NCBI GenBank assembly: GCA_016710585.1
Contig: JADJVN010000005.1
Span: forward strand, 1-64,000
DNA length: 64,000 nt
Reading direction: 5' to 3'
Source: Saprospiraceae bacterium
GTDB taxonomy: Bacteria > Bacteroidota > Bacteroidia > Chitinophagales > Saprospiraceae
The translations under genes and the position numbers were made by a program. Below are positions 48,639 to 59,100 of the stretch, piece by piece; the stretch's first letter is position 1; each line of letters starts with the position of its first letter. A model generated the notes under the pieces. It was not told where the DNA came from, did no database searches, and saw only the letters and a program-made list of their open reading frames with translations.

Positions 48639-48977
48639 TTAATAGAATTTATACATGACATCCAATTTTCCTATCTTAACATCTATATTTTTGTAATTAA
48701 TTAAGAAAGGATCGTCATACCAATCACCTTTATATATTAATTTGTTTACGTAAATTGGAAAAATTGTATCTCCATTAATTATTGCTTTCCCGTCAATTTT
48801 TCCTTTAATATATACCTCGCATAAAGCTGAGTGAGCAATATTTTTATCTAAATAAAATTCGATATTTTTTGTACAGTCTTTTATTTCTATTTGGTTGAAC
48901 CTAATTTGGCTATACCAATAATACAAAAGTATAAGAAACAAGAATAAGATTAGAGTAAGTTTTAATGATAATTTCAT
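48639..48977 (-). CDS. small membrane-anchored protein
   Basis: 112 residues with an N-terminal transmembrane segment (LTLILFLFLILLYYWYSQ) and a beta-rich C-terminal part (YVNKLIYKGDWYDDPFLINY). No family recognised. A degraded relative lies at 49124-49309. Lone gene within the duplicated region. Confidence 0.55.
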   Translation of the reverse strand: MKLSLKLTLILFLFLILLYYWYSQIRFNQIEIKDCTKNIEFYLDKNIAHSALCEVYIKGKIDGKAIINGDTIFPIYVNKLIYKGDWYDDPFLINYKNIDVKIGKLDVMYKFY

Positions 48978-49123
48978 GAACGAAATATTTTTAATTGCAA
49001 ATTATAGTTTAATGCATTTTTCTAAAAATCGAAAACTTGTGTAATTCGGAAATATCAAAAGCTTTAACAGTCCTCTTAACATAATATTCGCTTCTTGAAT
49101 TTTCCAAATATATATAAGTCATT

Positions 49124-49309
49124 TCAACAACCATACAAAGTGAAGTTTTGATAAAATTTATAATATATAGAAATATTTCCTGAATTTAGACTAATATTTT
49201 TGTAATCTAATTTAAAACTCATTCAATAATAATCACCATCAAAAATAACTTTACTGAATTTACCAGGGCCAATAGCTTCAGTAAAAATTACTAAAATATA
49301 TTTTAGCAT
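49124..49309 (-). pseudogene. degraded copy of the small membrane protein
   Basis: Minus-strand translation gives KFSKVIFDGDYY, a stop (49223-49225), then MSFKLDYKNISLNSGNISIY and YKFYQ, recognisably related to the C-terminus of the gene at 48639. The remaining part of the 48978-49535 gap holds the thioredoxin-like remnant and otherwise nothing clear. Confidence 0.45.
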
Positions 49310-49334
49310 AAATTTCCATTATTTACTGATAGGC

Positions 49335-49500
49335 TTAAAATTCTAATTTAGGCTTCCTGATTCGTTCTTGAGCGCGATTTATGACTTCATTTTGCCATAA
49401 TGTTGCTTCAAATTTTTTACAAAATATGCACCATGTTGCAGTCAAATACTTTATAATCTTCCTTACTGTATACTTATTATACTTTAACACAAACAATTTT
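49335..49500 (-). pseudogene. thioredoxin-fold remnant (WCxxC)
   Basis: A short frame (stop 49335-49337) reads KYLTATWCIFCKKFEATLWQ, then NEVINRAQERI. A-T-W-C-x-x-C-K-K is the thioredoxin active-site signature (WCIFC at 49419-49433). No start codon or complete domain exists, so it would be a relic; a chance match is possible. Confidence 0.3.
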
Positions 49501-49535
49501 TGCTAATAGTTCATTCACAATTAAGAGACTACTGA

Positions 49536-50312
49536 TTACCAATTTCTTCTCGAAATAGAAACCCTATTCCCTTCTTTGCGGTCTACTTGAATTCCAAATT
49601 TATCTCGAAACTTTAATTGAAACTCTTTAAAAGTTCTACATCCTGAGAAATCCCTCCAAGAAGAGCTAAAACTATATAGATAATCTGGATCATTCATGTA
49701 ATAATCAAAAATAGCATAAATTTTTAACATTTTATTCTTCCTTTTAAATGAACTTCTAATAGCTTCAAAATCATAATGGTTCCCCCACATGAAAATAAGT
49801 GGATGAAATCGAATTGTATCTCTTCCAATATTCTTTTTTTGCTCCTCATAATTTGCTAATGTAAATTCAGTAAAATGCTTCCTTTGTGTACTTTTGATGA
49901 ACCTAATGGTATCAACTACTTTCATTGACCATATTTCAGCAGGCATGTAAGTATACTCAAAATTGTGATGATATTTATTTTTTAACTGTTCAACCAGTTT
50001 ATCAAAAACAATTTCTCGATTATAACAATTACACACTTCAAATTCGATATAATTGCAATGTGAATTATCATTCAATTGCATTTCATTAGAATAATTATAA
50101 GGCAGACCCTGAAGCAGCTCAAGAATTCCAATATCATCACATCCTCTATATAGAAAATTACCAGCATCTTTAATTTTTATTATATTTTCTTCAACCATAT
50201 CGGGATATTGAACTCTTATTTTACAATCGTTACTAATTCTTACTTTAGTTGAGGCACATGAAACCAAGAAGCAACATAATATAGTTTTAAAAAATAGTTT
50301 TAAGCCATTCAT
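49536..50312 (-). CDS. lipoprotein of the duplicated gene pair (copy 2)
   Basis: 258 residues, lipobox FLVSC with Cys19. Intact paralogue of 46324-47127 (see there for shared segments). It follows the broken secreted-protein gene by 4 bp in the same order as copy 1. Unknown function. That the lipoprotein stays intact while its partner is broken may mean it has a separate role or that the decay is recent. Confidence 0.7.
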   Translation of the reverse strand: MNGLKLFFKTILCCFLVSCASTKVRISNDCKIRVQYPDMVEENIIKIKDAGNFLYRGCDDIGILELLQGLPYNYSNEMQLNDNSHCNYIEFEVCNCYNREIVFDKLVEQLKNKYHHNFEYTYMPAEIWSMKVVDTIRFIKSTQRKHFTEFTLANYEEQKKNIGRDTIRFHPLIFMWGNHYDFEAIRSSFKRKNKMLKIYAIFDYYMNDPDYLYSFSSSWRDFSGCRTFKEFQLKFRDKFGIQVDRKEGNRVSISRRNW

Positions 50313-50316
50313 ACAT

Positions 50317-51176
50317 TTAATTATAGATTCTCTTCACATTATGAGGATAATAATAAGGGTCTACCATAAAATCAGAGCTCCAAAATTTGTTCTTTACTCT
50401 TGACCTATCTGAAGCATCAAGATAAAATAGAATAATTTCAGACGTTGAGTTACTAACTTTGATATCTATTCCTGCATAATCGAACAAAACATTTCTAAAA
50501 AGCTCTAAATCATACTGGATTTGATCTGGAATATAAAAAAATAAATAATTTTCAAAATCCATTCCCAACCCATTATAATCCCACTTTCGAATTCCATCTA
50601 GTAAAGTGCGGCTTTCTGATAAATCTATATAATATCTATTTTTATCACCCATGGAAATTAAATTACCTGTAATATTATCCCAATATTTTATAGAATTCTA
50701 GATGAAAAAAAGCTGTGGATATCCATACATATCACTGCCATTCTTTACATAATCAAAATAGATTCCACAATTAAATAATTTTTGAGAGTCTACAACAACA
50801 ACCGTCCAAGTTTCAGTTGTATCAATGACTGTTTTAAATTTTAGACGTGATTCATTATAAACATGATCCATAATTTTTCGATGCAATAACTCCTGACTAC
50901 AAGATTTCGAAACCACTTTGAACCCATATGAGTAGAAACTATTTGGCACATTGTGAAATAATCTAAATCTTCCTGGCATATTCAATCTTTCATCCAAATA
51001 CTCAATTAAGGGAACTTCTATAACTTCAAAACCATCTTTAATGTAACTCTTTTACTTACATAATCAAAGTCAAAAGTTATGTCAAATCGGCAATTGGAAT
51101 CCAGATTAGCTATCTGCGAATTTATTGAACATATTAGAACAAAGTAAAAAAAAGAAATATTAAATACATTTATCAT
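50317..51176 (-). pseudogene. broken copy of the exported protein of the duplicated pair
   Basis: Starts with ATG at 51174-51176 and a signal peptide (MINVFNISFFYFVLICSINS). A frameshift near 51047-51053 and an in-frame TAG at 50698-50700 break it. After the TAG the same frame continues (NSIKYWDNITGNLI against SKYFDNITGNLI in the intact copy) to the end. Two lesions plus the duplicated context suggest true decay, though errors are not excluded. Confidence 0.75.
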
Positions 51177-51439
51177 TGGCAAATGGTATTAAAAGTGTTA
51201 TTAAAATCAGTGGGAGACCCATTTGGAAAATGAATATAAAAATCACCACTATGATCAGAGAAATATTTTCCCATAGCTACTGGTTTTGTATCACAATTTA
51301 TATTTAAAATATCGGTAAGGAATTTTCTAAATGAAGTTTGAAATGTAAGATTAATGCCCTCTGGATTTATATCCCCATTGTTCTTTCTATACAGCGATAA
51401 GAATCTGTTCTGTTCTATTGTTTTGTGTTGTGTTGCGGT
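51173..51439 (-). pseudogene. 5'-truncated coding remnant
   Basis: An open frame without a start codon, ending in a TGA that overlaps the next ATG (ATGA). It reads FLSLYRKNNGDINPEGINLT, FRKFLTDILNINCDTKPVAM and FSDHSGDFYIHFPNGSPTDF: protein-like composition, with good continuity. It looks like the C-terminus of a gene that once preceded the broken secreted-protein gene. Family not recognised. It fills most of the gap 51177-51590. Confidence 0.5.
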
Positions 51440-51590
51440 TTAAACATTGTAAATTAATTTAATTGTTATTTAATAAAATTATCAATGCAAATATAGGATA
51501 GAATAGGCTTAGTTGAAAATAACCTCTCTACGGTATTTTTTAAATGTTCGAAAGTTGTATTAGTCTTTATTTAATATGACCCACAAAAAA

Positions 51591-51617
51591 AAAGTGCCTC
51601 TCGAAAAGAGGCACTTT
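51591..51617 (-). terminator. terminator of the giant T9SS gene
   Basis: AAAGTGCCTCT / AGAGGCACTTT, a perfect 11-bp stem with a 5-nt loop. On the minus strand a run of T follows, 28 bp after the stop at 51645. Confidence 0.85.
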
Positions 51618-51644
51618 ACTTATAAACCGATAAATTAACAATAA

Positions 51645-54600
51645 TTATCTTGCGATGACCATTTTCTTTGTTTCAGTGAATCCTGCTGTTTCCAATGTGT
51701 AGTAGTAAACTCCTGCACTCACTGGCAATTCTGATTTTCCTAATACAATACTGTTTTTTCCTTTTTCAGAATTGTATTCTCTAGTCCATACAGTATCACC
51801 GTTGATATTTTTTACTTTCAATACTACTTTAGTTTGTATTGGAGCAAAATAGCTGATGCTAGTATTATCATTGAATGGATTTGGATTATTTTGATATAAT
51901 TCAAATTTTTCTACCATAGTTTGAGAGTTTCTCTCTCTCAAGCTAATGTTCATGATATTCATATCTTCATCATAAGCTTCCACTGCAATAAATTGCTCGC
52001 TGATGCTGATGATGTTGCTTGCTGCTATATTGTGGTTTGTTTTTACTACAATATAGAACAATGGCTCTTTTGAAGCTGAAATATTACCATCATAACTCAT
52101 GTTCACTACATTTTTGTTTGTAGCATAATGAGAATTATTTACAGCAAGAATTCCTGGTTCAATTGATAAGAATTCACATGAAGGATTGATATTCCATCCC
52201 AACTGGAATCCTTGAACAGACTGAATATCTGAAGCAAATATTGGAAGCTTCACGATTTCATTTGCAGAGAAGTTTTTATTTTCAATTTCGAAGATTAACT
52301 TTTGATTTGATCGAGTCGTTGTGGCAACAGCAAGATTTGTTTTTGCTGAATAGTTGATGTCGCCTATTTTTACTGCGATGAAATCATGATTTTCAGAAAT
52401 TCCTTGCAAGTTATTAACCTGTGCAAGTTCTGGCCATCCACCCAATAACCAAGGGTTGGTCAAGTCTTCGAATACAAAGTCTTTCTTTACGAATCTCCAA
52501 GATTTTTGATCATTCTTGAAACCAGACGTAACACCTAGTATCAATTTTCTCAATTCTGAAATATCTGCAGCTGTAATCGTTTTAGAATTATTTGCGTCTG
52601 CTGCAATTCTTTCATAAGGAGTCTTAAGGTCTTGTAATCCTAGGATATGTTTCTGGATCATGACGATATCAGCAGTAGTTACACCATTCACATGGTCATC
52701 ATTTTTTACTGGCATCACATCATAATTTTTTCCAAAAGGAATATCATTAAATGTGAATTTTCCGCTTTCTTCACTATATACAGATCCAAGCATTGATGAA
52801 GGATCTACCAATTGTACATTAGCATTCTTTAAAGGAGAGCTTCCATTGGATATAATCAATCCAGAAACACCACCACCTGTTAAAGTATTTGGACATATAT
52901 TTTGTGCACCATCTTGTACGACCAAGGTTACATCGCAGAAGCTTGAGTTTCCTGCTAGATCCCAAACGTACATTCTTAGTGTAAATCTACCTTCTCTTCC
53001 ATCAGGTAAATCAGCACATCGATATGTTCTGGTAGTATCTGTAGCACTAGATGAGAATGAATATCTCAAACTGCTAGCTGCAGTGCAATTGTCATAACTA
53101 TTTTCATTAAAATCTCTTGCTTTAACTGTGATCTCTCTTGCAGAAGGCATTACAACGGTAACTAAACCTGCTCTACAGTAAGGTGTTGGACTTTGTCCAT
53201 CTTTTACTGTAATAAATTTATTGCAAGTACTTGTATTGCCACAATGGTCACGTACTTCCCAGATTATTCTGTGAGTTCCGATGGCAAATTGTCTATTGAC
53301 AGTTCTTCCTGTACCATTAAAATCAATAGTATTGTTGTTGTTCATATCAATCTTATATGTCCAAGTCAATGCAGCGGTATCTATTGTACAAGCATCTGTT
53401 GCACTAGCTGTAGTGCTGTAAGTAGCTGTGCAATTGGTATTACCAGCATTAACTGTATCGGCAACGCAAGATGTAGGTGCAATAACAGGGCCCACTGTAT
53501 TTCTGATTCTGATTATTTGAGTTCTTTCACATATTCCAGCTGAAGGATTGTTTACATCATAAGTGCACCAATCGATAACTCTCCATTTTCTTACTATTCT
53601 AACACATATACCACCACCTTCATTGTAAAAACGTTCATCTGTAAATCCTGCGATAATATTTTTACAAACCGATCCAGTTGGGTAGGTTGGTTTTGAGCCA
53701 GTAATGGAAGGATCTGCTATTGAAGGATCACATCCAGTTAATATCATATCTCCCACTGGTATCCAGTTAACTTGAGCACAAGTGAAAGGATTGTTATCTC
53801 TCAAGGTAATTCTTTGAGGGCAGATCACAAATCTTCCACCTACATCAGTAGCTCTCCAATATCTTATAATTTCTCCAGATCCGCAATTCCAAGAAACTGT
53901 ATCTTGTGTATAAGTAACAGTAACTCCAGAACATCCATCAGAACCAGTCGCGCTTCCTCCTGTCAAACTAAGATTGGATATATCAGTCCCGCAATTTAAT
54001 GTTAAATCTGCTGGACATGTAATTGTTGGAGCAATTTTATCTTGTACAGTTACTGATACCATACAGTCATTGAAGTTACCTGCTTTATCTTTTACTCTGA
54101 AAACAACCATGATGGGGCTTCTAGATACATCTTCACAACAGAATGTAACAGTCTGTCCAAAAGTACTGTTTGATGTAAGATTGCAATTGTCAATCATTCT
54201 ACGTAGGAACATTGAATCTAGTGTACAGTTATCATAACTTCCATTGTTTACAGAAGAAGCAGACAATGTAGCTACACCTGTCTCATTTAATGAAACCACT
54301 GTATGCTCATCACAAATAGCTACGGGATCAAGATCATCAACAAAAACAACTTCTGTTCTACAAATAGTTGGCCCATTGCCACAAGAATCAGTGATAAAAA
54401 ACTGAACCCAGATACTATCTGCAGCTACTGGTGCTATAGTAACCGTTTTTGTTGTATTGTTTATTGTCACTCCTGTTCTAACAATTTCTAATGTCGTTCT
54501 ATTTACGATATAACCTGCATCAACTGTATAACCTGAACATTCATTTATTACTGTAGGAAATGGTATTGTCGCACCACCACCGCAAGTATAATATGCCATT

Positions 54601-55991
54601 GGCAATAATAAATCTTTTTCACAAGAAACCACAGGTGGTTTTGAGTCTTCAATTTTTATTAATTGTGTACAAGTTTCTATTCTTCCAGAACACCAATCAT
54701 ATACTTGCCATACTCTTACAACTTTAAATGTTCCAGGACAGATATCAATTCTTACATCTCTATAGGATTGTGCCATGTGTTCACATGAACTGTATTGTGG
54801 ATATCCCGTTCCTTTTAGTCTAAGTCTACCAAAAGAATCGTAGTAATTAAATGGTGATGGATAGCCATTTGCCATTTTGTGATAATATGATCTGAATGGA
54901 TCTTTTGTCGCATCATAAATAGCAGGAATCTGAGATACTAATAAAAAGCTATCACAATTTGCAATAGGCCCAGGGTTTTTAGCTATTGGACCAGCACCGT
55001 CTGGATCAACACCATCATAGCTTAATGGACATGTAATTCCAGCTAAAGTTCCTTTTCTGAAATAGATTGTATCAGAGCAATAAGTTCTGTTTTCTTTACA
55101 ATCTTCAGCTCTCCAATTTCTTACTAATCTAGCATAGTATGCTCCTGCACATCCGTATCTTACATATTCATCTGTATAACATAATTTAACTGTACAACAA
55201 AGATCAAATCCAGTTACATCATAACATCCAGAAGTACTGGAAGGAACTACTGTAGCAGTATTTGGTACAGGAAATTCTAATCCTGTGAAAGATGGGTTTA
55301 ATAATAATTCTTCAGGTGTATAACCATTGCCACAATTTAATGTATCAGCACTGTTGTCGCAAAGTAAATTTGGTATATACTTATCTTCTATATGCACATA
55401 ACCCCAACATGTAACACCTGTACACAAATGCCGCACATGCACTTTCAATGTTTGATCTAAGTATGCATAGGTGACAAGGTTGCCTGGAATCAAAGTTCCA
55501 TTCAATGTATAAGTAGTCACGGCATATGAATAACTATCATAAGCTTCTCCTTCCAATACAATTCCTGGAGTGATCACTGCTTGACAATTGCCATTCAATG
55601 AAACATTGACTAAATCATCACATGACATATTTGCAACACCTTCAATTCTTACGGATTGAAATCTTGGTACTGCAGCTCCAACTACTTGGATCATGTAATT
55701 TCCTGGAGTAGCGTTCCACTGAACTGTTACAGAACAGCCAGTATTGGAACCAACTATTGATCCACCACCAAGTACTGTAAAAGTATAAGCTGCATTTGGT
55801 GCAGGACAATCATCAAAAGTATAAGTTACTGTTTCACCAGGACAAACACTAGTATCTCCAGATACCAACGCTTGAGCTTGGTTTGAATTGGCGATGATCA
55901 TAAGCATGAATGCGATGGCCAATGTTTGGAATTTTTTAAAGACTACCATATTCAAAAGATTTATGATTGGTATATGTAAATTTTGTTTCAT
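51645..55991 (-). CDS. giant HYR-repeat surface protein with dockerin/cohesin-like modules and T9SS tail
   Basis: About 1448 residues from the ATG at 55991; the ATG at 55949 (MVVFKKFQTLAIAFMLMIIA) is an equally good signal-peptide start, while codons upstream look non-coding. It is built of repeated HYR/Ig-like units (DKIAPTITCPADLTLNCGTD), cysteine-rich W-R-x-x-D-W-C-T segments (WRVIDWCTYDVNNPS), a carboxypeptidase-like repeat (GKFTFNDIPFGKNYDV), an EF-hand dockerin-like pair (VTTADIVMIQKHILG, ADANNSKTITAADISELRKL), a cohesin-like sandwich (NEIVKLPIFASDIQSVQGFQ) and a T9SS sorting domain (FELYQNNPNPFNDNTS). Cell-surface structural or adhesive protein. Long open frames on the opposite strand are by-products of its composition. 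Confidence 0.85.
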   Translation of the reverse strand: MKQNLHIPIINLLNMVVFKKFQTLAIAFMLMIIANSNQAQALVSGDTSVCPGETVTYTFDDCPAPNAAYTFTVLGGGSIVGSNTGCSVTVQWNATPGNYMIQVVGAAVPRFQSVRIEGVANMSCDDLVNVSLNGNCQAVITPGIVLEGEAYDSYSYAVTTYTLNGTLIPGNLVTYAYLDQTLKVHVRHLCTGVTCWGYVHIEDKYIPNLLCDNSADTLNCGNGYTPEELLLNPSFTGLEFPVPNTATVVPSSTSGCYDVTGFDLCCTVKLCYTDEYVRYGCAGAYYARLVRNWRAEDCKENRTYCSDTIYFRKGTLAGITCPLSYDGVDPDGAGPIAKNPGPIANCDSFLLVSQIPAIYDATKDPFRSYYHKMANGYPSPFNYYDSFGRLRLKGTGYPQYSSCEHMAQSYRDVRIDICPGTFKVVRVWQVYDWCSGRIETCTQLIKIEDSKPPVVSCEKDLLLPMAYYTCGGGATIPFPTVINECSGYTVDAGYIVNRTTLEIVRTGVTINNTTKTVTIAPVAADSIWVQFFITDSCGNGPTICRTEVVFVDDLDPVAICDEHTVVSLNETGVATLSASSVNNGSYDNCTLDSMFLRRMIDNCNLTSNSTFGQTVTFCCEDVSRSPIMVVFRVKDKAGNFNDCMVSVTVQDKIAPTITCPADLTLNCGTDISNLSLTGGSATGSDGCSGVTVTYTQDTVSWNCGSGEIIRYWRATDVGGRFVICPQRITLRDNNPFTCAQVNWIPVGDMILTGCDPSIADPSITGSKPTYPTGSVCKNIIAGFTDERFYNEGGGICVRIVRKWRVIDWCTYDVNNPSAGICERTQIIRIRNTVGPVIAPTSCVADTVNAGNTNCTATYSTTASATDACTIDTAALTWTYKIDMNNNNTIDFNGTGRTVNRQFAIGTHRIIWEVRDHCGNTSTCNKFITVKDGQSPTPYCRAGLVTVVMPSAREITVKARDFNENSYDNCTAASSLRYSFSSSATDTTRTYRCADLPDGREGRFTLRMYVWDLAGNSSFCDVTLVVQDGAQNICPNTLTGGGVSGLIISNGSSPLKNANVQLVDPSSMLGSVYSEESGKFTFNDIPFGKNYDVMPVKNDDHVNGVTTADIVMIQKHILGLQDLKTPYERIAADANNSKTITAADISELRKLILGVTSGFKNDQKSWRFVKKDFVFEDLTNPWLLGGWPELAQVNNLQGISENHDFIAVKIGDINYSAKTNLAVATTTRSNQKLIFEIENKNFSANEIVKLPIFASDIQSVQGFQLGWNINPSCEFLSIEPGILAVNNSHYATNKNVVNMSYDGNISASKEPLFYIVVKTNHNIAASNIISISEQFIAVEAYDEDMNIMNISLRERNSQTMVEKFELYQNNPNPFNDNTSISYFAPIQTKVVLKVKNINGDTVWTREYNSEKGKNSIVLGKSELPVSAGVYYYTLETAGFTETKKMVIAR

Positions 55992-56121
55992 ATCGATATA
56001 TTTTATAAGTATGGATATTTTTTTCATTTTAACTCGATTTAAGATTTTATTTTGTTGAGAAAGTTTGGCATAATCCGGGAACTTAAAGGTTCCCGAATCA
56101 GCCGAATTACCCAAGAACCGT

Positions 56122-59100
56122 TTATCTTATAACTACCATTTTTCGTGTAGCAATGAATTCATTTGCATCGAGTTTGTAATAAAGAATACCATGAATATTC
56201 GCATCCAATTTTACTTCTATTTCGTTCAAACCTTTCTTAGTGATAAGGGATTTTTTGTAAACTACCTTACCAGAAAGGTCATAAATACTTAACTCTACAG
56301 TATCATCATTTTTTGGTGCATTGAATTGAATATTCGTAATGCCTGAAAATGGATTAGGAATATTTTGATACAATACATATTTTGAATTATCAGTATTATT
56401 TGAAATTCCTTTTGTTCTGAATTGTAAATCTACATCTAGAGTTTTTGAACCCAAATAAGATTCTCCTTGTAATGATTTAGAATTCATGAATAAAGATTGT
56501 AAATCCATTCTTCCACTAGACTTTGTTTTAAATGTCAGAATGAATAGTGGATTAGTATTGTCTATGTTTTGTGCAAGTTCATTAGAATAACTCAATCTTA
56601 TGTTTGCAGATTGGTCAAAGATTACATTGTAATTTGTTGCATTTATCGCTAGTTCTGCGCTGGTGATACCTATAAATTCTAATTTTGAATCATCGTATTG
56701 GAAAGCCATTTGTATTCCATTGAACTCTGTGATTTGAGCCTCACTGTAAACTGGAACTTCTATGATATCATCTGCTGTAAAATCAAGCTCATCTATGACT
56801 AAATTTACTTTTTCATTTGATCTAGTGGAAGAGTTTTGAACTCCAGAAGTTTTCGCTTCTCCAGTTACATCTCCAGTTTTCACTGCGATAAAATCGTTAT
56901 TCATCATATCATGATTCAAATTATTAATCATGATTTCACTTGAGTATTTATATGGATCATTGATATCAAATGGTGTTGAACTTGAGATAAAGTTCCAAGA
57001 ATTGTTTTCTTGAAAATCTGAAGTTACACCAAGGATCAATTTGCGTAAATCTGATAAGTCACGCGCTGTGATAGATTTAGAATTGTTTACATCAGCTGCA
57101 ATGAATTGATGATGTTGATTGAATGATTGGATACCTAAGATATGTTTTTGGATCAATAAGATATCACGTGTTGTAATTCCAGCTGCTGGATCTTTATCCA
57201 AGTTTGGTTTTACCATATAATCTTTTGCATTATTTAATAAGGCAAATTCATATTTACCATCATCGTTTGTAGTGTATTTTGTAAGCTCTACATTGTTTTG
57301 ATCATATATACTTACAGGCACTTGTGCAGCTCCATTTTGATTTGCCATTCTGATTGCACCAGCAATCATCGATGTGCCACCAACAAATTTATCAGGACAT
57401 ACATTTTTATTGTCTTGAAGAATAATTTTGGTTTTACATAAGTCAAAGTTTCCTGCTTGGTCGGTTACGTAAAGTGTGATTTCTATTGTATCTGTTTTTC
57501 CATCTGGAATATCTGCACATGTAAATGTTTTGAAAGAATCTGCAACATTCTGTGTGAATGAATATAATAAATTTCCTGTACAATTATCTGAACTTCCTAG
57601 ATTAAAATCCTTGGCCCAAATCGTAACGCTATTTGAATTTTCCATCAATACTGATACGATACCATTATTGCAATATGGAGTTGGTCTCTTACAGTCTTTT
57701 ACTGTAACTACATATGAACAAGTAGTAGCATTTCCACATTGATCTTCTACTCTCCAATTTACTCTATATGCACCAGCTAAGTATGTTCTCGTGAATTGTT
57801 TTACATTTCCAGATAGTATAACTGTATTTGTTGCAACATCTTCTAAACTATATGACCATTTTAATTCAGATTGAGGTGTACATGCATCAGTTCCTGTAGC
57901 AGATAACGTAAATGTCGTCGAACAATTTTCTGTAATGCAATAAGTTGTATCTACACATCTTGAAGTTATTTGAGGAAGATCAGTATTTGATATTTTGATC
58001 ACCTGAGTATGTCTCCATAATCCTTTTACAGGAGTTACAGTCGCATCATATGTACACCAGTCGATGACTGTCCAATTTCTTAAAATTTTATAACACACAC
58101 CTTCAACATAGTTGAAAACTAAGTCATCATATCTCGCGACAGGTTGATTGCATTTATCTTTATTTAGGAATGTTGGTTTGCCAGTAACTGCTTCTGAAGT
58201 ATTGCTTAGACAGCCATTTAAAGTCAAATGATCTGGCCAAACTATATCTGTAAGTCCATCAAAAGGATCAACATCCACCACTGTAATCACTTGAGTACAT
58301 GTAGCAGTCAAACCACTTCCATCTGTATAGGTGAAAATTCTATTTATATTTCCTAAGCCACATGCGTTTCTTTGATCATCAACATTTGTAGATAATGAAA
58401 TGCTGCAATTATCTGAAGCAGTAGGTGTGCCAAAAACAGAGAGATTAGTTAAGTCTGTTTCGCAGTTTACAGTCTTATTAGCAGGGCATGTAACAACTGG
58501 GGCTAATTTGTCTTGTAATATTACACTGTCCATACATACACTTGTATTTCCTGAGGCATCAGTTACCAATAATGCAACAGCAATTGGTCTATTTAAAGGA
58601 TCAGTAGCACAACAGAAAGATTGTGTGTTTTGGAAACTTAATGATCCACCACATCCCAATGTCATTCTTGCGATTTTCAATGTAACAGGTTGACCACAGT
58701 TATCATGTGAACCGTCATTCAATACAGATGCAGGAATAGTTGCATATCCATTAGATCCAAGAGAAACAACAACTCTCTGATGACAGATTGCAACCGGAGG
58801 AATATTATCCACCACGCGAACTTCCCATCTTACAGTAACAGAATTACCACATCCATCAGTTATAATTGCTTCAAACCAATTAAATCCATATTCTAAATTA
58901 GTAAATGTATAAGAACCATTTGCATTTGGGTTAACCAATGTTACACTTTTTAAAACACTACCAGTAGAATCAAAAGGATTTAATGGAAGTTTGTGATATA
59001 TTTTTACAGTTGAATTTGAACAACCATCCCAAATTCTTAATTTATCATCATTAGCTGCAACATCATCACTAGTTTTTGCTAATTTGATAGGCGCAGCAAG

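Noticed and set aside
52753..54491. Several long plus-strand open frames opposite the giant proteins
   Set aside because: They mirror the codon bias of the repeat-rich minus-strand genes and show no conserved domain.
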